A DNA stretch of 64,000 nt from Paraburkholderia bannensis NBRC 103871 (GTDB lineage: Bacteria; Pseudomonadota; Gammaproteobacteria; Burkholderiales; Burkholderiaceae), in contig NZ_BAYA01000013.1 in assembly GCF_000685015.1 (NCBI RefSeq), positions 62,001-126,000 of the forward strand. Reading direction: 5' to 3'. This document shows positions 44,511 to 53,022 of this stretch, one piece after another. Under the pieces are notes generated by a model. The model saw only the letters and a program-made list of their open reading frames with translations, made no database searches and had not been told where the DNA came from. Every line of letters begins with the position of its first letter. Positions within the stretch are counted from its first letter, which is position 1. A program made the translations under genes and the position numbers.

Positions 44511-44614
44511 GCAATTGATTTTTTATCCGACTTCCATACTCGGCGCCACTCCCCAATTTTTTCGATCTGGGAAATCATGATCAAACGATAATTCACATAT
44601 CCGTACCGACCATA

Positions 44615-45367
44615 CTACCTGGATATTTCTTCCCGCCTCTTCTTTCGCATTTCGGTTGTCAGGTACGGATAGACGCGGCTTAGATAGATGCTTTCCAGTC
44701 GTCGCGCGGAGCCGGGCGGCGCCGTCCTGGACGGCCCGAGGTAGGTCACGACGACATCGACCGGGAATCGGCTATGTGGCGTTTCTTTAGCTCGATACCT
44801 GTACGAGAACACAGACCCTGTTGGCGAAAGTGAAATCCCATCCGGAGGGGATGGCTCTTTCTCGCCGCGTGTTGTGACCCAGTAGTCCTCAACCTGAATC
44901 GTTTGCTTGATTTCATCTATCGAGATACCCGAGAAAGAGGATACGAAACGTAGAACGAATTCATAGGGAACTGGGGGAACACTAACCCTATCCTCTGATA
45001 GGTTCAGCGGATCATTTCTTGTTTCCATCCAGATATCCGAATCCGGAATAGCTGTGTTCTTGAATACAAAATACTCGCAATTTTCAGGATCACACCTGTT
45101 CCTCCTTCTCGTCAGCACCCCAAATGCCGAATTTGACTCGTATTCACCCTCATCTTCACGGAGAATTTTCATGGCTTCTTCGATCGCATTCGTCAACGAA
45201 TTCTTCTCTGACTGATTGAGTGCCCTATCCATTTCCACTAACTCCGATCCGCCTGAGGTTTTGCTCATAGTATCGTGTGCAGACACCTGGATTGAGAACA
45301 AAAGAGTGCTCAGGATCATGCCAATATTGATCCACTGCATTCTCAGTCGCATAGGCATCTTCTTCAT
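44615..45367 (-). CDS. Secreted T6SS immunity-like protein, copy 1, overlapping the effector gene
   Basis: About 250 residues. I chose the ATG of MKKMPMRLRMQWINIG because copy 2 also begins MKKM; the frame is open to an ATG at 45394 and ATGs lie inside as well. The signal peptide (LSTLLFSIQVSA) and the first residues of the mature part are encoded within the last 143 bases of the VgrG effector gene in a different frame. The effector stop lies just ahead of MDRALNQSEKN in this frame. Conserved blocks with copy 3 include GISIDEIKQTIQVED and RLESIYLSR. As the gene directly behind and inside the effector, this is the best candidate for the cognate immunity protein. Confidence 0.65.
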   Translation of the reverse strand: MKKMPMRLRMQWINIGMILSTLLFSIQVSAHDTMSKTSGGSELVEMDRALNQSEKNSLTNAIEEAMKILREDEGEYESNSAFGVLTRRRNRCDPENCEYFVFKNTAIPDSDIWMETRNDPLNLSEDRVSVPPVPYEFVLRFVSSFSGISIDEIKQTIQVEDYWVTTRGEKEPSPPDGISLSPTGSVFSYRYRAKETPHSRFPVDVVVTYLGPSRTAPPGSARRLESIYLSRVYPYLTTEMRKKRREEISR

Positions 45368-48300
45368 GATAGTGTGTGTAATAGCCCGACTCATGAATTG
45401 CCATCTGCCTCACCTGCTCATGAGTCGCCCCGCGCATCTCGCATATTTCCTGTTGAATCTTTTCGAAATCAGCTTTAAGCAGCTCTAATCCGGGCGAGTC
45501 CTTTAGATATACGACGCGCCACCAGTAATAAAAGATCAACATTCGATGCATTCCCACCTTGACCCGGAAGTCGTCGGGAAACGGAGTAACCTGGGCGATC
45601 TGCCATTTATTTGCAGCGATTACGAGCTCGAACATCGTTTCCATTCCGCCATACTGCGAATAGTCACCTGGATAGCTACAGTAAAGGGAGGCCATCCAGA
45701 AAGTCTGCTGACAATGACGACCCTCGTGATAGAGGGTCATGGCGAGACCGCACAAAGTGTCTTGCATTGCATTGGCTGGGAATTCAGCTATACGTTTCTT
45801 GTCAGCCTCTAATTTTCTCTTTGCAATCAACAGAATTCTTTCTAGATAGGGTCGTGCGATCAGCATTGCCCATTGATCCGCACTGAATACTGCGAGTGTG
45901 GTTTTCGGATGCAGATTTAGCTCCACCAGCTTATCTTCACTTGCGATCAAGACTTGTGGTAATGCAGTTTTTTTCAATCCGAACGGGCCTGTCTCGAGCG
46001 CGATTTCCAGAGCCGCCGACACCGCATCCACGATTACTGCAAAGGACTGGTCGAACGGCAAGTCCACCACCGCGCCCCAGTCAATCGCCATCAACTTCTC
46101 CTTCACCGCTGCCGTATAAGGCTTGGCGACAAAGTATTCGACGTCGTTACGCGTGTGGATGCTGACCGGCTCCTCCTTTGAATTCCCCAAGTACCGATAG
46201 CTCCGCAAACCGAAGTTATCTGCGTCACAGCTAAGGTAATCCGGCACCTTACCCTCAGAAGTAGCACCGTTTACAGGCGTTTTAACCGTCTGTCCACTGA
46301 CTTGCGTCTGCCGCGCTGGCACGTCTACCGCCGCAGGTGGCGGCAATGCCGCATCGCGCGAAATCGTTAAATTTGTCACGGCAATCACGTTGTCGGGTTC
46401 GCTTTGAGCCATAAGCTCAATCGTTCCAAACACGACCGCGTTACTCGTGACGGGTTGCAATTCGCCTAGATGGTTTGTGACACCGGAAATAACTTGCCCA
46501 TCATCCAGCGTGAGTCGATAAGGCTGTTCGGGGAGCGCAAACCCGCCCCCCTCCTCCACCAGCACATGATGCGCAGCAAACTTACCGGGGTTCTCAGGCG
46601 TCACAGGAAAATCCACCGGCATCGCCTGCGGATCGTTCGTTCCATGATTCGCCGCATGCAGCAGAAAATTGCCGCCCGTGTAGCCCGTCAGCCCTTCCGG
46701 CCGAAGCCGCAGCAGCGTACCGCCGCAAACAATATCGACACCATCCCTCCCCGCTATCCTCACAATACCGTTCGTGCTACTAATAGACAGATCATCCCGC
46801 GCCGCCAGCGTCATCGATTCGTTACGCGACTCAATACGCAACGGCCCCGGCGAGATCACCGTCACGGCCTTTTGCGCATAGAACGCGATCTTCTCGCGCA
46901 CCGACGCAAACAACGACTTTCCCGCCGCAATCGAAACATGACTGCCCGTTGTCAAAGCGGTATGTCGTTCGCTCGCAATATGCGTGCTCGCCGCCGCTGC
47001 CATATGCAGATTGGCCGCGCTAGATAGCGCGATATCGGGTTGCTCGAACTCCGGAAACGCATCGGCACTTTGGGTCGGCTTGCCTTTGAGACGCGCAATG
47101 GCCTCCTTGATCTCACCGGTCACTTCAGACTGTTCGGCTAGCGCCTGTTGCGCACCGTGCCGTTGCGCCTGCGCTGCGAGTCCCTCGTGCAGATCGCGCG
47201 CGGCAGTCAATTGGCCGATGGTCTCGCCCATCTCCTTGACCTTACCCGCCGCCCGTTGCCGCCCCCACGTCGTCAGCAGCAGCCCAAGCGCGGCACGAAT
47301 TGCGCCCTGCCTGTCGGTGCGCAATTCAAAACCTTCGCCACGCGCATCCTGCCGTCCTTCATGATCGTCAATACGCGTGATGTAGCCGATGCTCAAGCTC
47401 GACTTGCCGTGATCGCTGGCCAGTTGTGTCTGCATGCGGTCTTGCGTGTCGTCCAGCGCCAGATGATTGCTTTGCGAGCCGAGGCCCAGACTTTTGCTCA
47501 CGATCCCGCTCAACGCCTGATTGGCAGGCATTTTCCACGGCGGACGATTGTTCTCGTCGACCGCGAAGCCGGCAATGACGGGCCTGTCCGGATCGCCGTG
47601 TATGTAGCCCACCAGCACCGCCTGGCCGCATCGCGCGTGCGTGACGGTGCCCATTCCGTTGCCCTGCCACTGCGTCGCCAGCCTCACCCAGATGGCCGAT
47701 TTACCGTCGTATTCGCCTTGACGATCCCAATCGAATTGCACCAGCGCACGGTTATATTCGTCGACGAACATTTCCGCGTTTTCGGGGCCGACGATCACCG
47801 CGTATTCATATCCGCCGATAGTCGGGCGCGGCGTCACCTGCGGCATACGATAAGGCTCGTGCAGCGGCTGCATATCGAATGACGTCGCAATTGCGTACTC
47901 GCGCGTCGAACTGGAAGTGGTGCCCGTCGCGCAGATGTCCATCTCGCAGCCAAGCACCAGATAAGCCCCGTTGGCCGGTCGATGCGGATAGTGCGCGAGC
48001 GTCAGCGTCTTGCCTGCCTCGATTCCACGCAGCGCGCCATGCGCCCGCGCACGCAGTCCGCTCGCGCGTAGCGCCTCCAGTTTGATACGGGCAAATTCGC
48101 GCGCGTCGGCTTCCCAGTTGCTTTCGTCATAGGGTGCATCGCGACGCGTTTTCGGCAGCGCGAAATCGGCCAGCGCATAGACTTCCTGTTCCGCGTTTGC
48201 TGTGTTTCTGGGCCGATAATGTTGCGCGCGAAACGGTGTTGAAAACCGGTTTGAACGCGGCTGAACATAACTATGGTCTTGAACCGTGACAACGCCCGGC

Positions 48301-49067
48301 GTGACCGCACTACATAGCGTGAGTTTGCTGATGTGCTCTTCGTCGATATGGCCGCCGCCCGCGTGATAGCGCAGCGTTTTGTAGGCCCGCTCATGTTTGC
48401 GATAGGCGTTGGCGTTGTCCGCGATCACAAGCACATGCTCGCGCTCGCGATGTTCAAACCAGACAACGAAGCCCCATTCTTCGCAGAGCCGCAAAAAGAA
48501 GTGCCAGTCCGATTCCCAGGCCTGCCGGATATAGTCGCGCTGCGGATAAGCCGCCGAATTGATCCGCCATTCAATCTGGCCGTATGACCCAATGACGTCG
48601 TGCAGAATATCGACGATGGCGCCGCTGAAGAAACGCGAATCCTGCTTCAACGCGGCGAGCCAGAACGATGGCCGCACCACGAATTCGTAGACGACATCGT
48701 GTCCGTCGCCGCCCAGCACGCACGCTGAAGCAACGATCCCGTTGATGTGCCGCGTCCCGGCGCCGGTGCGGGTGGTCATGACGCCGCGGCGACCGCGCAC
48801 CAGGCCGTCCCGGCCCACGCTGTCCACACGCTCCAGGTCGATCGTCAGCCAGACCGGCGTGCCCGCGATCCGGTCGAGGTCGATCCTCGTACGCTCGTCG
48901 TCGTCGAAGAACCCCGGCGCGAGACTCGCGCGGGCGCACGCTTGCACGCGGTATTCAAAGAGTTGCCCGATCCCTTCGCGGCCAACGATACGGCGCGGCG
49001 CGAGCGCGAGCTGTTCGGGCAACGCGGGGCCGCGCATGCCCAGCATCTGCCATTGCGCGCCCGTCAT
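45225..49067 (-). CDS. vgrG: Evolved VgrG spike protein with C-terminal HExxH (zincin) effector domain
   Basis: A 1280-residue T6SS spike. Residues 1-400 form the gp27-like base (QALSDW-type region seen as VIGSYGQIEWRIN, RQAWESDWHFFLRLCEEWGF). The gp5-type OB fold is at about 430-520 (VQFDWDRQGEYDGKSAIWVRL, HARCGQAVLVGYIHGDPDRP). DUF2345 and a helical linker follow at about 560-680, then the beta-helix to about 850 and a small beta module (YRLTLDDGQVISGVTNHLGE). From about 955 the DNA turns AT-rich and the protein becomes unrelated to VgrG. The motif LYHEGRHCQQ (near 1111) and a later HEEDAYATE (near 1232) resemble the HExxHxxQ and third-ligand Glu of DUF4157-like zincins, so the tail is a candidate metallopeptidase toxin. 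No T6SS structural genes are in the window. Confidence 0.85.
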   Translation of the reverse strand: MTGAQWQMLGMRGPALPEQLALAPRRIVGREGIGQLFEYRVQACARASLAPGFFDDDERTRIDLDRIAGTPVWLTIDLERVDSVGRDGLVRGRRGVMTTRTGAGTRHINGIVASACVLGGDGHDVVYEFVVRPSFWLAALKQDSRFFSGAIVDILHDVIGSYGQIEWRINSAAYPQRDYIRQAWESDWHFFLRLCEEWGFVVWFEHREREHVLVIADNANAYRKHERAYKTLRYHAGGGHIDEEHISKLTLCSAVTPGVVTVQDHSYVQPRSNRFSTPFRAQHYRPRNTANAEQEVYALADFALPKTRRDAPYDESNWEADAREFARIKLEALRASGLRARAHGALRGIEAGKTLTLAHYPHRPANGAYLVLGCEMDICATGTTSSSTREYAIATSFDMQPLHEPYRMPQVTPRPTIGGYEYAVIVGPENAEMFVDEYNRALVQFDWDRQGEYDGKSAIWVRLATQWQGNGMGTVTHARCGQAVLVGYIHGDPDRPVIAGFAVDENNRPPWKMPANQALSGIVSKSLGLGSQSNHLALDDTQDRMQTQLASDHGKSSLSIGYITRIDDHEGRQDARGEGFELRTDRQGAIRAALGLLLTTWGRQRAAGKVKEMGETIGQLTAARDLHEGLAAQAQRHGAQQALAEQSEVTGEIKEAIARLKGKPTQSADAFPEFEQPDIALSSAANLHMAAAASTHIASERHTALTTGSHVSIAAGKSLFASVREKIAFYAQKAVTVISPGPLRIESRNESMTLAARDDLSISSTNGIVRIAGRDGVDIVCGGTLLRLRPEGLTGYTGGNFLLHAANHGTNDPQAMPVDFPVTPENPGKFAAHHVLVEEGGGFALPEQPYRLTLDDGQVISGVTNHLGELQPVTSNAVVFGTIELMAQSEPDNVIAVTNLTISRDAALPPPAAVDVPARQTQVSGQTVKTPVNGATSEGKVPDYLSCDADNFGLRSYRYLGNSKEEPVSIHTRNDVEYFVAKPYTAAVKEKLMAIDWGAVVDLPFDQSFAVIVDAVSAALEIALETGPFGLKKTALPQVLIASEDKLVELNLHPKTTLAVFSADQWAMLIARPYLERILLIAKRKLEADKKRIAEFPANAMQDTLCGLAMTLYHEGRHCQQTFWMASLYCSYPGDYSQYGGMETMFELVIAANKWQIAQVTPFPDDFRVKVGMHRMLIFYYWWRVVYLKDSPGLELLKADFEKIQQEICEMRGATHEQVRQMAIHESGYYTHYHEEDAYATENAVDQYWHDPEHSFVLNPGVCTRYYEQNLRRIGVSGNG

Positions 49068-49216
49068 GACGCGGCCTCAACCGGCGCGACGTCGCACGCG
49101 CGCTTTGCTTCTCGCATCGCTCACTCCAGCGTTTCGGGGCGTCAACGACTGTCGCCCATCTCCGCCAGAATGGTCTTGTACGAGATAAATTCACATCCGA
49201 AAATTCCGAATTTTCG

Positions 49217-50077
49217 TCACTCGCCGATCCACGACCCGCGCAGGTCGCTGTCGTGCAGCAGTTGCAGCAGGGTTTGCGCCGGACGGCTCAGGCGCTTCGC
49301 CGCGAGCGCGATGAATTCGACGTCGGGCAGCACTGGCAGGCTCGCCACGTTGACGGGCGGCGCCAGACCGCGCGCCGCCAGGTACTGCGGGCGCACCGTA
49401 ATGCCCAGCCCGCCGCGCGCCGCCGCCACGCAGCCCGAATGGCTGCTGCTCGTGCACACCACCTGCCAGCGAAAGTCGGTCTGCGCAAGCGCGTCGAGCA
49501 CGACCGCCCGCGTGACGCTCGGTTCGGCCACGAGGATCAGCGGCAGCGGCTGCGTGAGATCAACCGCCGTGCCCGCGCGCGCGAGCCATTCCAGCCGGCC
49601 CGCAAACAGCGCCGTGCCGCGCTTGTCGCCCAGTCGCCGCTTGCCCACCATCAGCTCGATTGCGCCCGCGTCCAGCAACTCGTAAAGCTGCCCGGTCATG
49701 CCGATGGTGATTTCCAGCTCCACGTCGGGATGCGCGTTGCGAAACGCCGTGAGCACCGTGGGAAGCGGCCCGAGCGCGATGTCGTCGGAGCAGCCCAGGC
49801 GCACGCGCCCGCGCAGTCGCGGCGCACGGAACTGCGATTCGGCGCGATTGATGGCCTGAAGGATCGCGCCCGCGTGCGCGAGCATCGCCTCTCCGTCGGG
49901 CGTAATCGCGAGCGAATGCGTGTCGCGCACGAACAGCCGTCGCCCGATTTCCTCTTCGAGGCGGCGTACGTGCTCGCTGACGCTCGACTGCGTGAGGTCG
50001 AGCTGGCGCGCCGCCTCGGTGAAGCTATGGCAGGCGGCGACCGTCGCGAAGGATTTGAGCCAGATGGGATTGAGCAT
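49217..50077 (-). CDS. LysR-family transcriptional regulator
   Basis: A 286-residue regulator starting MLNPIWLKSFATVAACHSFT. The helix-turn-helix reads SFTEAARQLDLTQSSVSEHVRRLEEE, cut here at SFTEAARQLDLTQSSV, followed by LFVRDTHSLAITPDGEAML. The rest is a standard substrate-binding domain (VRLGCSDDIALGPLPTVL). It diverges from an MFS exporter gene across a perfect dyad and very likely controls it. Confidence 0.92.
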   Translation of the reverse strand: MLNPIWLKSFATVAACHSFTEAARQLDLTQSSVSEHVRRLEEEIGRRLFVRDTHSLAITPDGEAMLAHAGAILQAINRAESQFRAPRLRGRVRLGCSDDIALGPLPTVLTAFRNAHPDVELEITIGMTGQLYELLDAGAIELMVGKRRLGDKRGTALFAGRLEWLARAGTAVDLTQPLPLILVAEPSVTRAVVLDALAQTDFRWQVVCTSSSHSGCVAAARGGLGITVRPQYLAARGLAPPVNVASLPVLPDVEFIALAAKRLSRPAQTLLQLLHDSDLRGSWIGE

Positions 50078-50090
50078 GCCCCATTGTGCC

Positions 50091-50117
50091 ACTGTTATCG
50101 GCAACGCCGATAACAGT
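50091..50117. promoter_or_regulatory. 27-bp perfect dyad, likely LysR operator
   Basis: ACTGTTATCGGC and GCCGATAACAGT are 12-bp perfect arms around AAC. The core ATC-N9-GAT fits the LysR-type T-N11-A consensus. It lies 14 bases upstream of the LysR start, between LysR and the divergent MFS gene. Confidence 0.75.
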
Positions 50118-50266
50118 CAGCGCCCTTAGTGGGGTTCCCGATTGCGGGCGATGACAATATCATGACGGCATTGCAGATCATTGCGCCGTGGGCCCGTGCT
50201 TTACAAGCGGCTTCACAGTCCGCTCGTCAGCCTCACCCAAACCCGCGCGCGCCCAAGAAGTCCCCG

Positions 50267-51670
50267 ATGAACAAGGATTCAAGCCAGACGGCCCTGCTGT
50301 GGATCGTCGCCGCAGGCTTTTTCATGCAGGCGCTCGACACCACCATCGTCAACACCGCCCTGCCCGCGATGGCGCAAAGCCTGGGCGTCAAGCCGCTCGC
50401 GATGCAGCCGGTGATCGTCGCCTACACGCTCACCATGGCGATGCTCACGCCCGCTTCGGGCTGGCTCGCCGATCGCTTCGGCACGCGCCGCGTCTACTTC
50501 ACCGCGATCCTTATTTTCGTGCTCGGTTCGCTGTGCTGCGCGAGTGCGCACACGCTCGGCCAGCTCGTGATCGCGCGCGTGCTGCAAGGCATTGGCGGAT
50601 CGATGCTGATGCCGATTGGCCGCCTCGCTGTATTGCGTGCCGTGAGCGGCGAGCAATACGTGTCCGCGCTCGCGCTGATTTCCGTTGCAGGCCAGGTCGG
50701 CCCGATCGTCGGCCCGACGCTTGGCGGCTGGTTCGTGCAGGCGATTACCTGGCACTGGATCTTTCTCATCAATGTGCCGATCGGCCTTGCGGGCATGTTC
50801 GCCGTGCAGCGCTATTTGCCGCGCGCGTCGGCCAGCGCCGCGCCGCCTTTCGACATCGTGGGCTGCGCACTGGTGTCGCTGTGCATGATCGCGTTTTCGC
50901 TCGCTTTCGATGCGCCGGTGCACACGCATCGCGCGGCGTGGTCGGCGGGACTGTTCGCGCTCGGCCTTGCTTCCGCCCTGGTCTATGTGCCCTATGCCCG
51001 CAAGCGCCGCGAGCCGCTGTTCAAGCTTGCGCTCTTTGGCGAGCCTAACTTCAGTGTCGGGCTGATCGGCAACCTGGTCTGCCGGGTCGGTTCGAGCGCG
51101 GTGCCATTTCTCGTGCCGCTGCTCATGCAGCTCGAACTCGGTTATTCGCCGCTGCATTCGGGCCTCATGATGCTGCCCGCCGCGCTAGCGGGCACGGTGG
51201 CCAAGCGCTGGATCGCGCCGTTGATCCGCCGCTATGGCTACGACACGTTCCTGCTCGTCAACACGTCGATCGTGGGAGCGTCGATCGTTGCGTTCGCACT
51301 CATTTCGCAGGGTACGCCCGTCGCCGTCGAGATCATCGTGCTGGCCATCTTCGGTGCGGCCAATTCGATGCAGTTCGCGGCGATGAACAGCGTCACGCTC
51401 AAGGGCCTCTCGCACGAGGACGCGGGCAGCGGCAACAGCCTGTTTTCGATGGTGCAGATGCTGGCGATGGGACTGGGCGTGACGATCGGCGGAGCAATCG
51501 TGAGCCTCGTATCCGAGCACGGCGGCACGGTGGCGATGGGCTTTCGCGTGAGTTTCGCAGCCGTGGGCGTGATTACGCTGGTCTCCGCGCTGATTTTCCG
51601 GCGCATCGATTCGCCTGCGCCAGTCGCGGCTGCGGCACCTGCCGTACCGGTGGCGTCGGGGCGCCGCTGA
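50267..51670 (+). CDS. MFS drug exporter, DHA2 (EmrB/QacA) family
   Basis: A 467-residue inner-membrane exporter. I used the ATG of MNKDSSQTALLWIVAAGF; the frame is open upstream to the LysR side. Family signs are AGFFMQALDTTIVNTALPAMA in the first helix (motif D1, LDxTIVNxALP), GWLADRFGTRRVYF (motif A) and GQVGPIVGPTLGGWFV (motif C of drug exporters). About 14 hydrophobic segments are visible. The divergent LysR gene is its probable regulator. Confidence 0.92.
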   Translation: MNKDSSQTALLWIVAAGFFMQALDTTIVNTALPAMAQSLGVKPLAMQPVIVAYTLTMAMLTPASGWLADRFGTRRVYFTAILIFVLGSLCCASAHTLGQLVIARVLQGIGGSMLMPIGRLAVLRAVSGEQYVSALALISVAGQVGPIVGPTLGGWFVQAITWHWIFLINVPIGLAGMFAVQRYLPRASASAAPPFDIVGCALVSLCMIAFSLAFDAPVHTHRAAWSAGLFALGLASALVYVPYARKRREPLFKLALFGEPNFSVGLIGNLVCRVGSSAVPFLVPLLMQLELGYSPLHSGLMMLPAALAGTVAKRWIAPLIRRYGYDTFLLVNTSIVGASIVAFALISQGTPVAVEIIVLAIFGAANSMQFAAMNSVTLKGLSHEDAGSGNSLFSMVQMLAMGLGVTIGGAIVSLVSEHGGTVAMGFRVSFAAVGVITLVSALIFRRIDSPAPVAAAAPAVPVASGRR

Positions 51671-51683
51671 TCGGCGCCCGGCT

Positions 51684-51718
51684 GGTTTTACTGCGGATTT
51701 ACTAAGGTTTTACTGCGG
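51684..51718. repeat. 13-bp direct repeat at the 3' end of the GT2 gene
   Basis: GGTTTTACTGCGG occurs twice, 22 bases apart; the second copy covers the stop codon of the GT2 gene. It looks like a small tandem duplication. Confidence 0.6.
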
Positions 51719-52471
51719 CTTGACGCGTTCGAATCGCGTCAGCTTCAGGAAGCGGTAGTACACGGTTTCGGCGTTATACACGGCGATAATCAGCCCCGCG
51801 CGGCCATCCAGAAACCCGCGCCGCAGCACATAGGTGCGAATGAAAGCCCACGCGCCGCGCCCAAGCGCCTTGCGCACGCTGCTCTTCTTGCCAACCGCGC
51901 GCCGCTGCTCCGCACCCAGCGTCGAATACGCATCCATCTTGCGCAACACGGCTTCGTAGCTGTCGTACGAGTAATGCAGCAGCTTGCCTTCGAGTCGTTT
52001 GCACGGCACGTCGTAGACGAGGCGTTCGTGCACAAGATCGTTTGAAAAGCGTGCGAGTTCACGCGGAAACAGGCGCGGAATCCAGTCCGGATACCAGCCC
52101 GAGTGATAGATCCATTCGCCGCAGAAGCTGGACAGGCGATCGACCGCATAGGCCGACAGCTCCGGCTGCGCAATCGCCACGCGGATCGATTGCGCGAGTT
52201 CGGGCGAGACGATTTCGTCGGCGTCGAGAGAAAGAATCCACGGCGTCGAAAGCTCGGCAATCGCGCGGTTTTTCTGCACGCCAAAGCCCGGCCAGTCGGC
52301 GGTTTCAATGACGCGAGCGCCATGCTGACGCGCAATCTCGACGGTATTGTCGGTGCTGCCGCTATCGAGCACGACGATCTCGCCCGCAAAGCGCACGGAC
52401 TGCAGGCACTCCGCCAGATGCTGCGCGGCGTTCATCGTGATGATCGCGACGCCTAGCTGCGCTACTTTCAA
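51710..52471 (-). CDS. Family 2 glycosyltransferase (WaaE/KdtX-like)
   Basis: A 253-residue GT-A fold enzyme. The N-terminal half has the nucleotide-sugar site: LGVAIITMNAAQHLAECLQS, VVLDSGSTDNTVEIARQHG and the metal-binding DxD-type ILSLDADEIVSPEL. The second half (SSFCGEWIYHSGWYPDWIPR, HYSYDSYEAVLRKMDAYS) is the arrangement of lipopolysaccharide-core glucosyltransferases of the WaaE/KdtX group. Other envelope-sugar genes are nearby. The exact acceptor sugar is not determined. Confidence 0.85.
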   Translation of the reverse strand: MKVAQLGVAIITMNAAQHLAECLQSVRFAGEIVVLDSGSTDNTVEIARQHGARVIETADWPGFGVQKNRAIAELSTPWILSLDADEIVSPELAQSIRVAIAQPELSAYAVDRLSSFCGEWIYHSGWYPDWIPRLFPRELARFSNDLVHERLVYDVPCKRLEGKLLHYSYDSYEAVLRKMDAYSTLGAEQRRAVGKKSSVRKALGRGAWAFIRTYVLRRGFLDGRAGLIIAVYNAETVYYRFLKLTRFERVKPQ

Positions 52472-52492
52472 GTCGCCCTCGCTTTTACTTTC

Positions 52493-52532
52493 TTACCAGA
52501 CACTACAAGGCATTACCAGGCACTACCAGGCA
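52493..52532. repeat. Four tandem 10-bp repeats upstream of the GT2 gene
   Basis: The units are TTACCAGACA, CTACAAGGCA, TTACCAGGCA and CTACCAGGCA, starting 22 bases before the GT2 start codon on its upstream side. Confidence 0.75.
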
Positions 52533-52606
52533 TTGCTGCGCGACCAGGGCCGCACGGCAGGAGACGGCTGCGGCGGCTCAAAGCCAGCCGCAGCGCGTCA
52601 GGTGGA

Positions 52607-52816
52607 TCAGGCCAGCGTGGACGTATGCGGAACGCTCACAGCGCCTTGCGGGCCGCCAGGGCCGCCACCGCCGCCGGGGCCACCACCAGGGCCGCCAGGG
52701 CCACCGTGGCCGCCGCCACCCGGGCCCCAACCAGGGCCACAGAACGGCATCAGACAGCAACCACCCAGCGCCGTCGCCAGCGCAAGGACACCCGCGAGGG
52801 CAATCAATTTCTTCAT
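52607..52816 (-). CDS. Small Gly/Pro-rich lipoprotein
   Basis: A 69-residue protein with a lipoprotein signal: MKKLIALAGVLALATALGGC, where LGGC is the lipobox. The mature part is nearly all Gly and Pro (CLMPFCGPGWGPGGGGHGGP and so on) with one His. In-frame ATGs five and fifteen codons upstream are possible starts. A surface or envelope role is likely, but I know no function. It lies between the GT2 gene and a response regulator. Confidence 0.7.
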   Translation of the reverse strand: MKKLIALAGVLALATALGGCCLMPFCGPGWGPGGGGHGGPGGPGGGPGGGGGPGGPQGAVSVPHTSTLA

Positions 52817-53022
52817 GTTCAAACTCGTCATCAAATTGTGTTTCTCATGCCAACGCGGCACAGCGGGTCGTTCCTCGCGCTATTCGCTCGCGTCGTAGTG
52901 GGCCGTATGCTTGCAGAATCCAGACAGCCCGTGTTTACGCAGCGTTACGCTCCCTTTCCTTGCCTTGCCTGCTTTCCCGGCGCATCGACGCTATTTGCAC
53001 GGTGGCGCCGGCATTTGCGGCA

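Noticed and set aside
45225..45394. The effector/immunity overlap as an annotation or frameshift artefact
   Set aside because: Both frames read cleanly to their ends, and the collinear copy at 43562-43690 supports coding in both frames.
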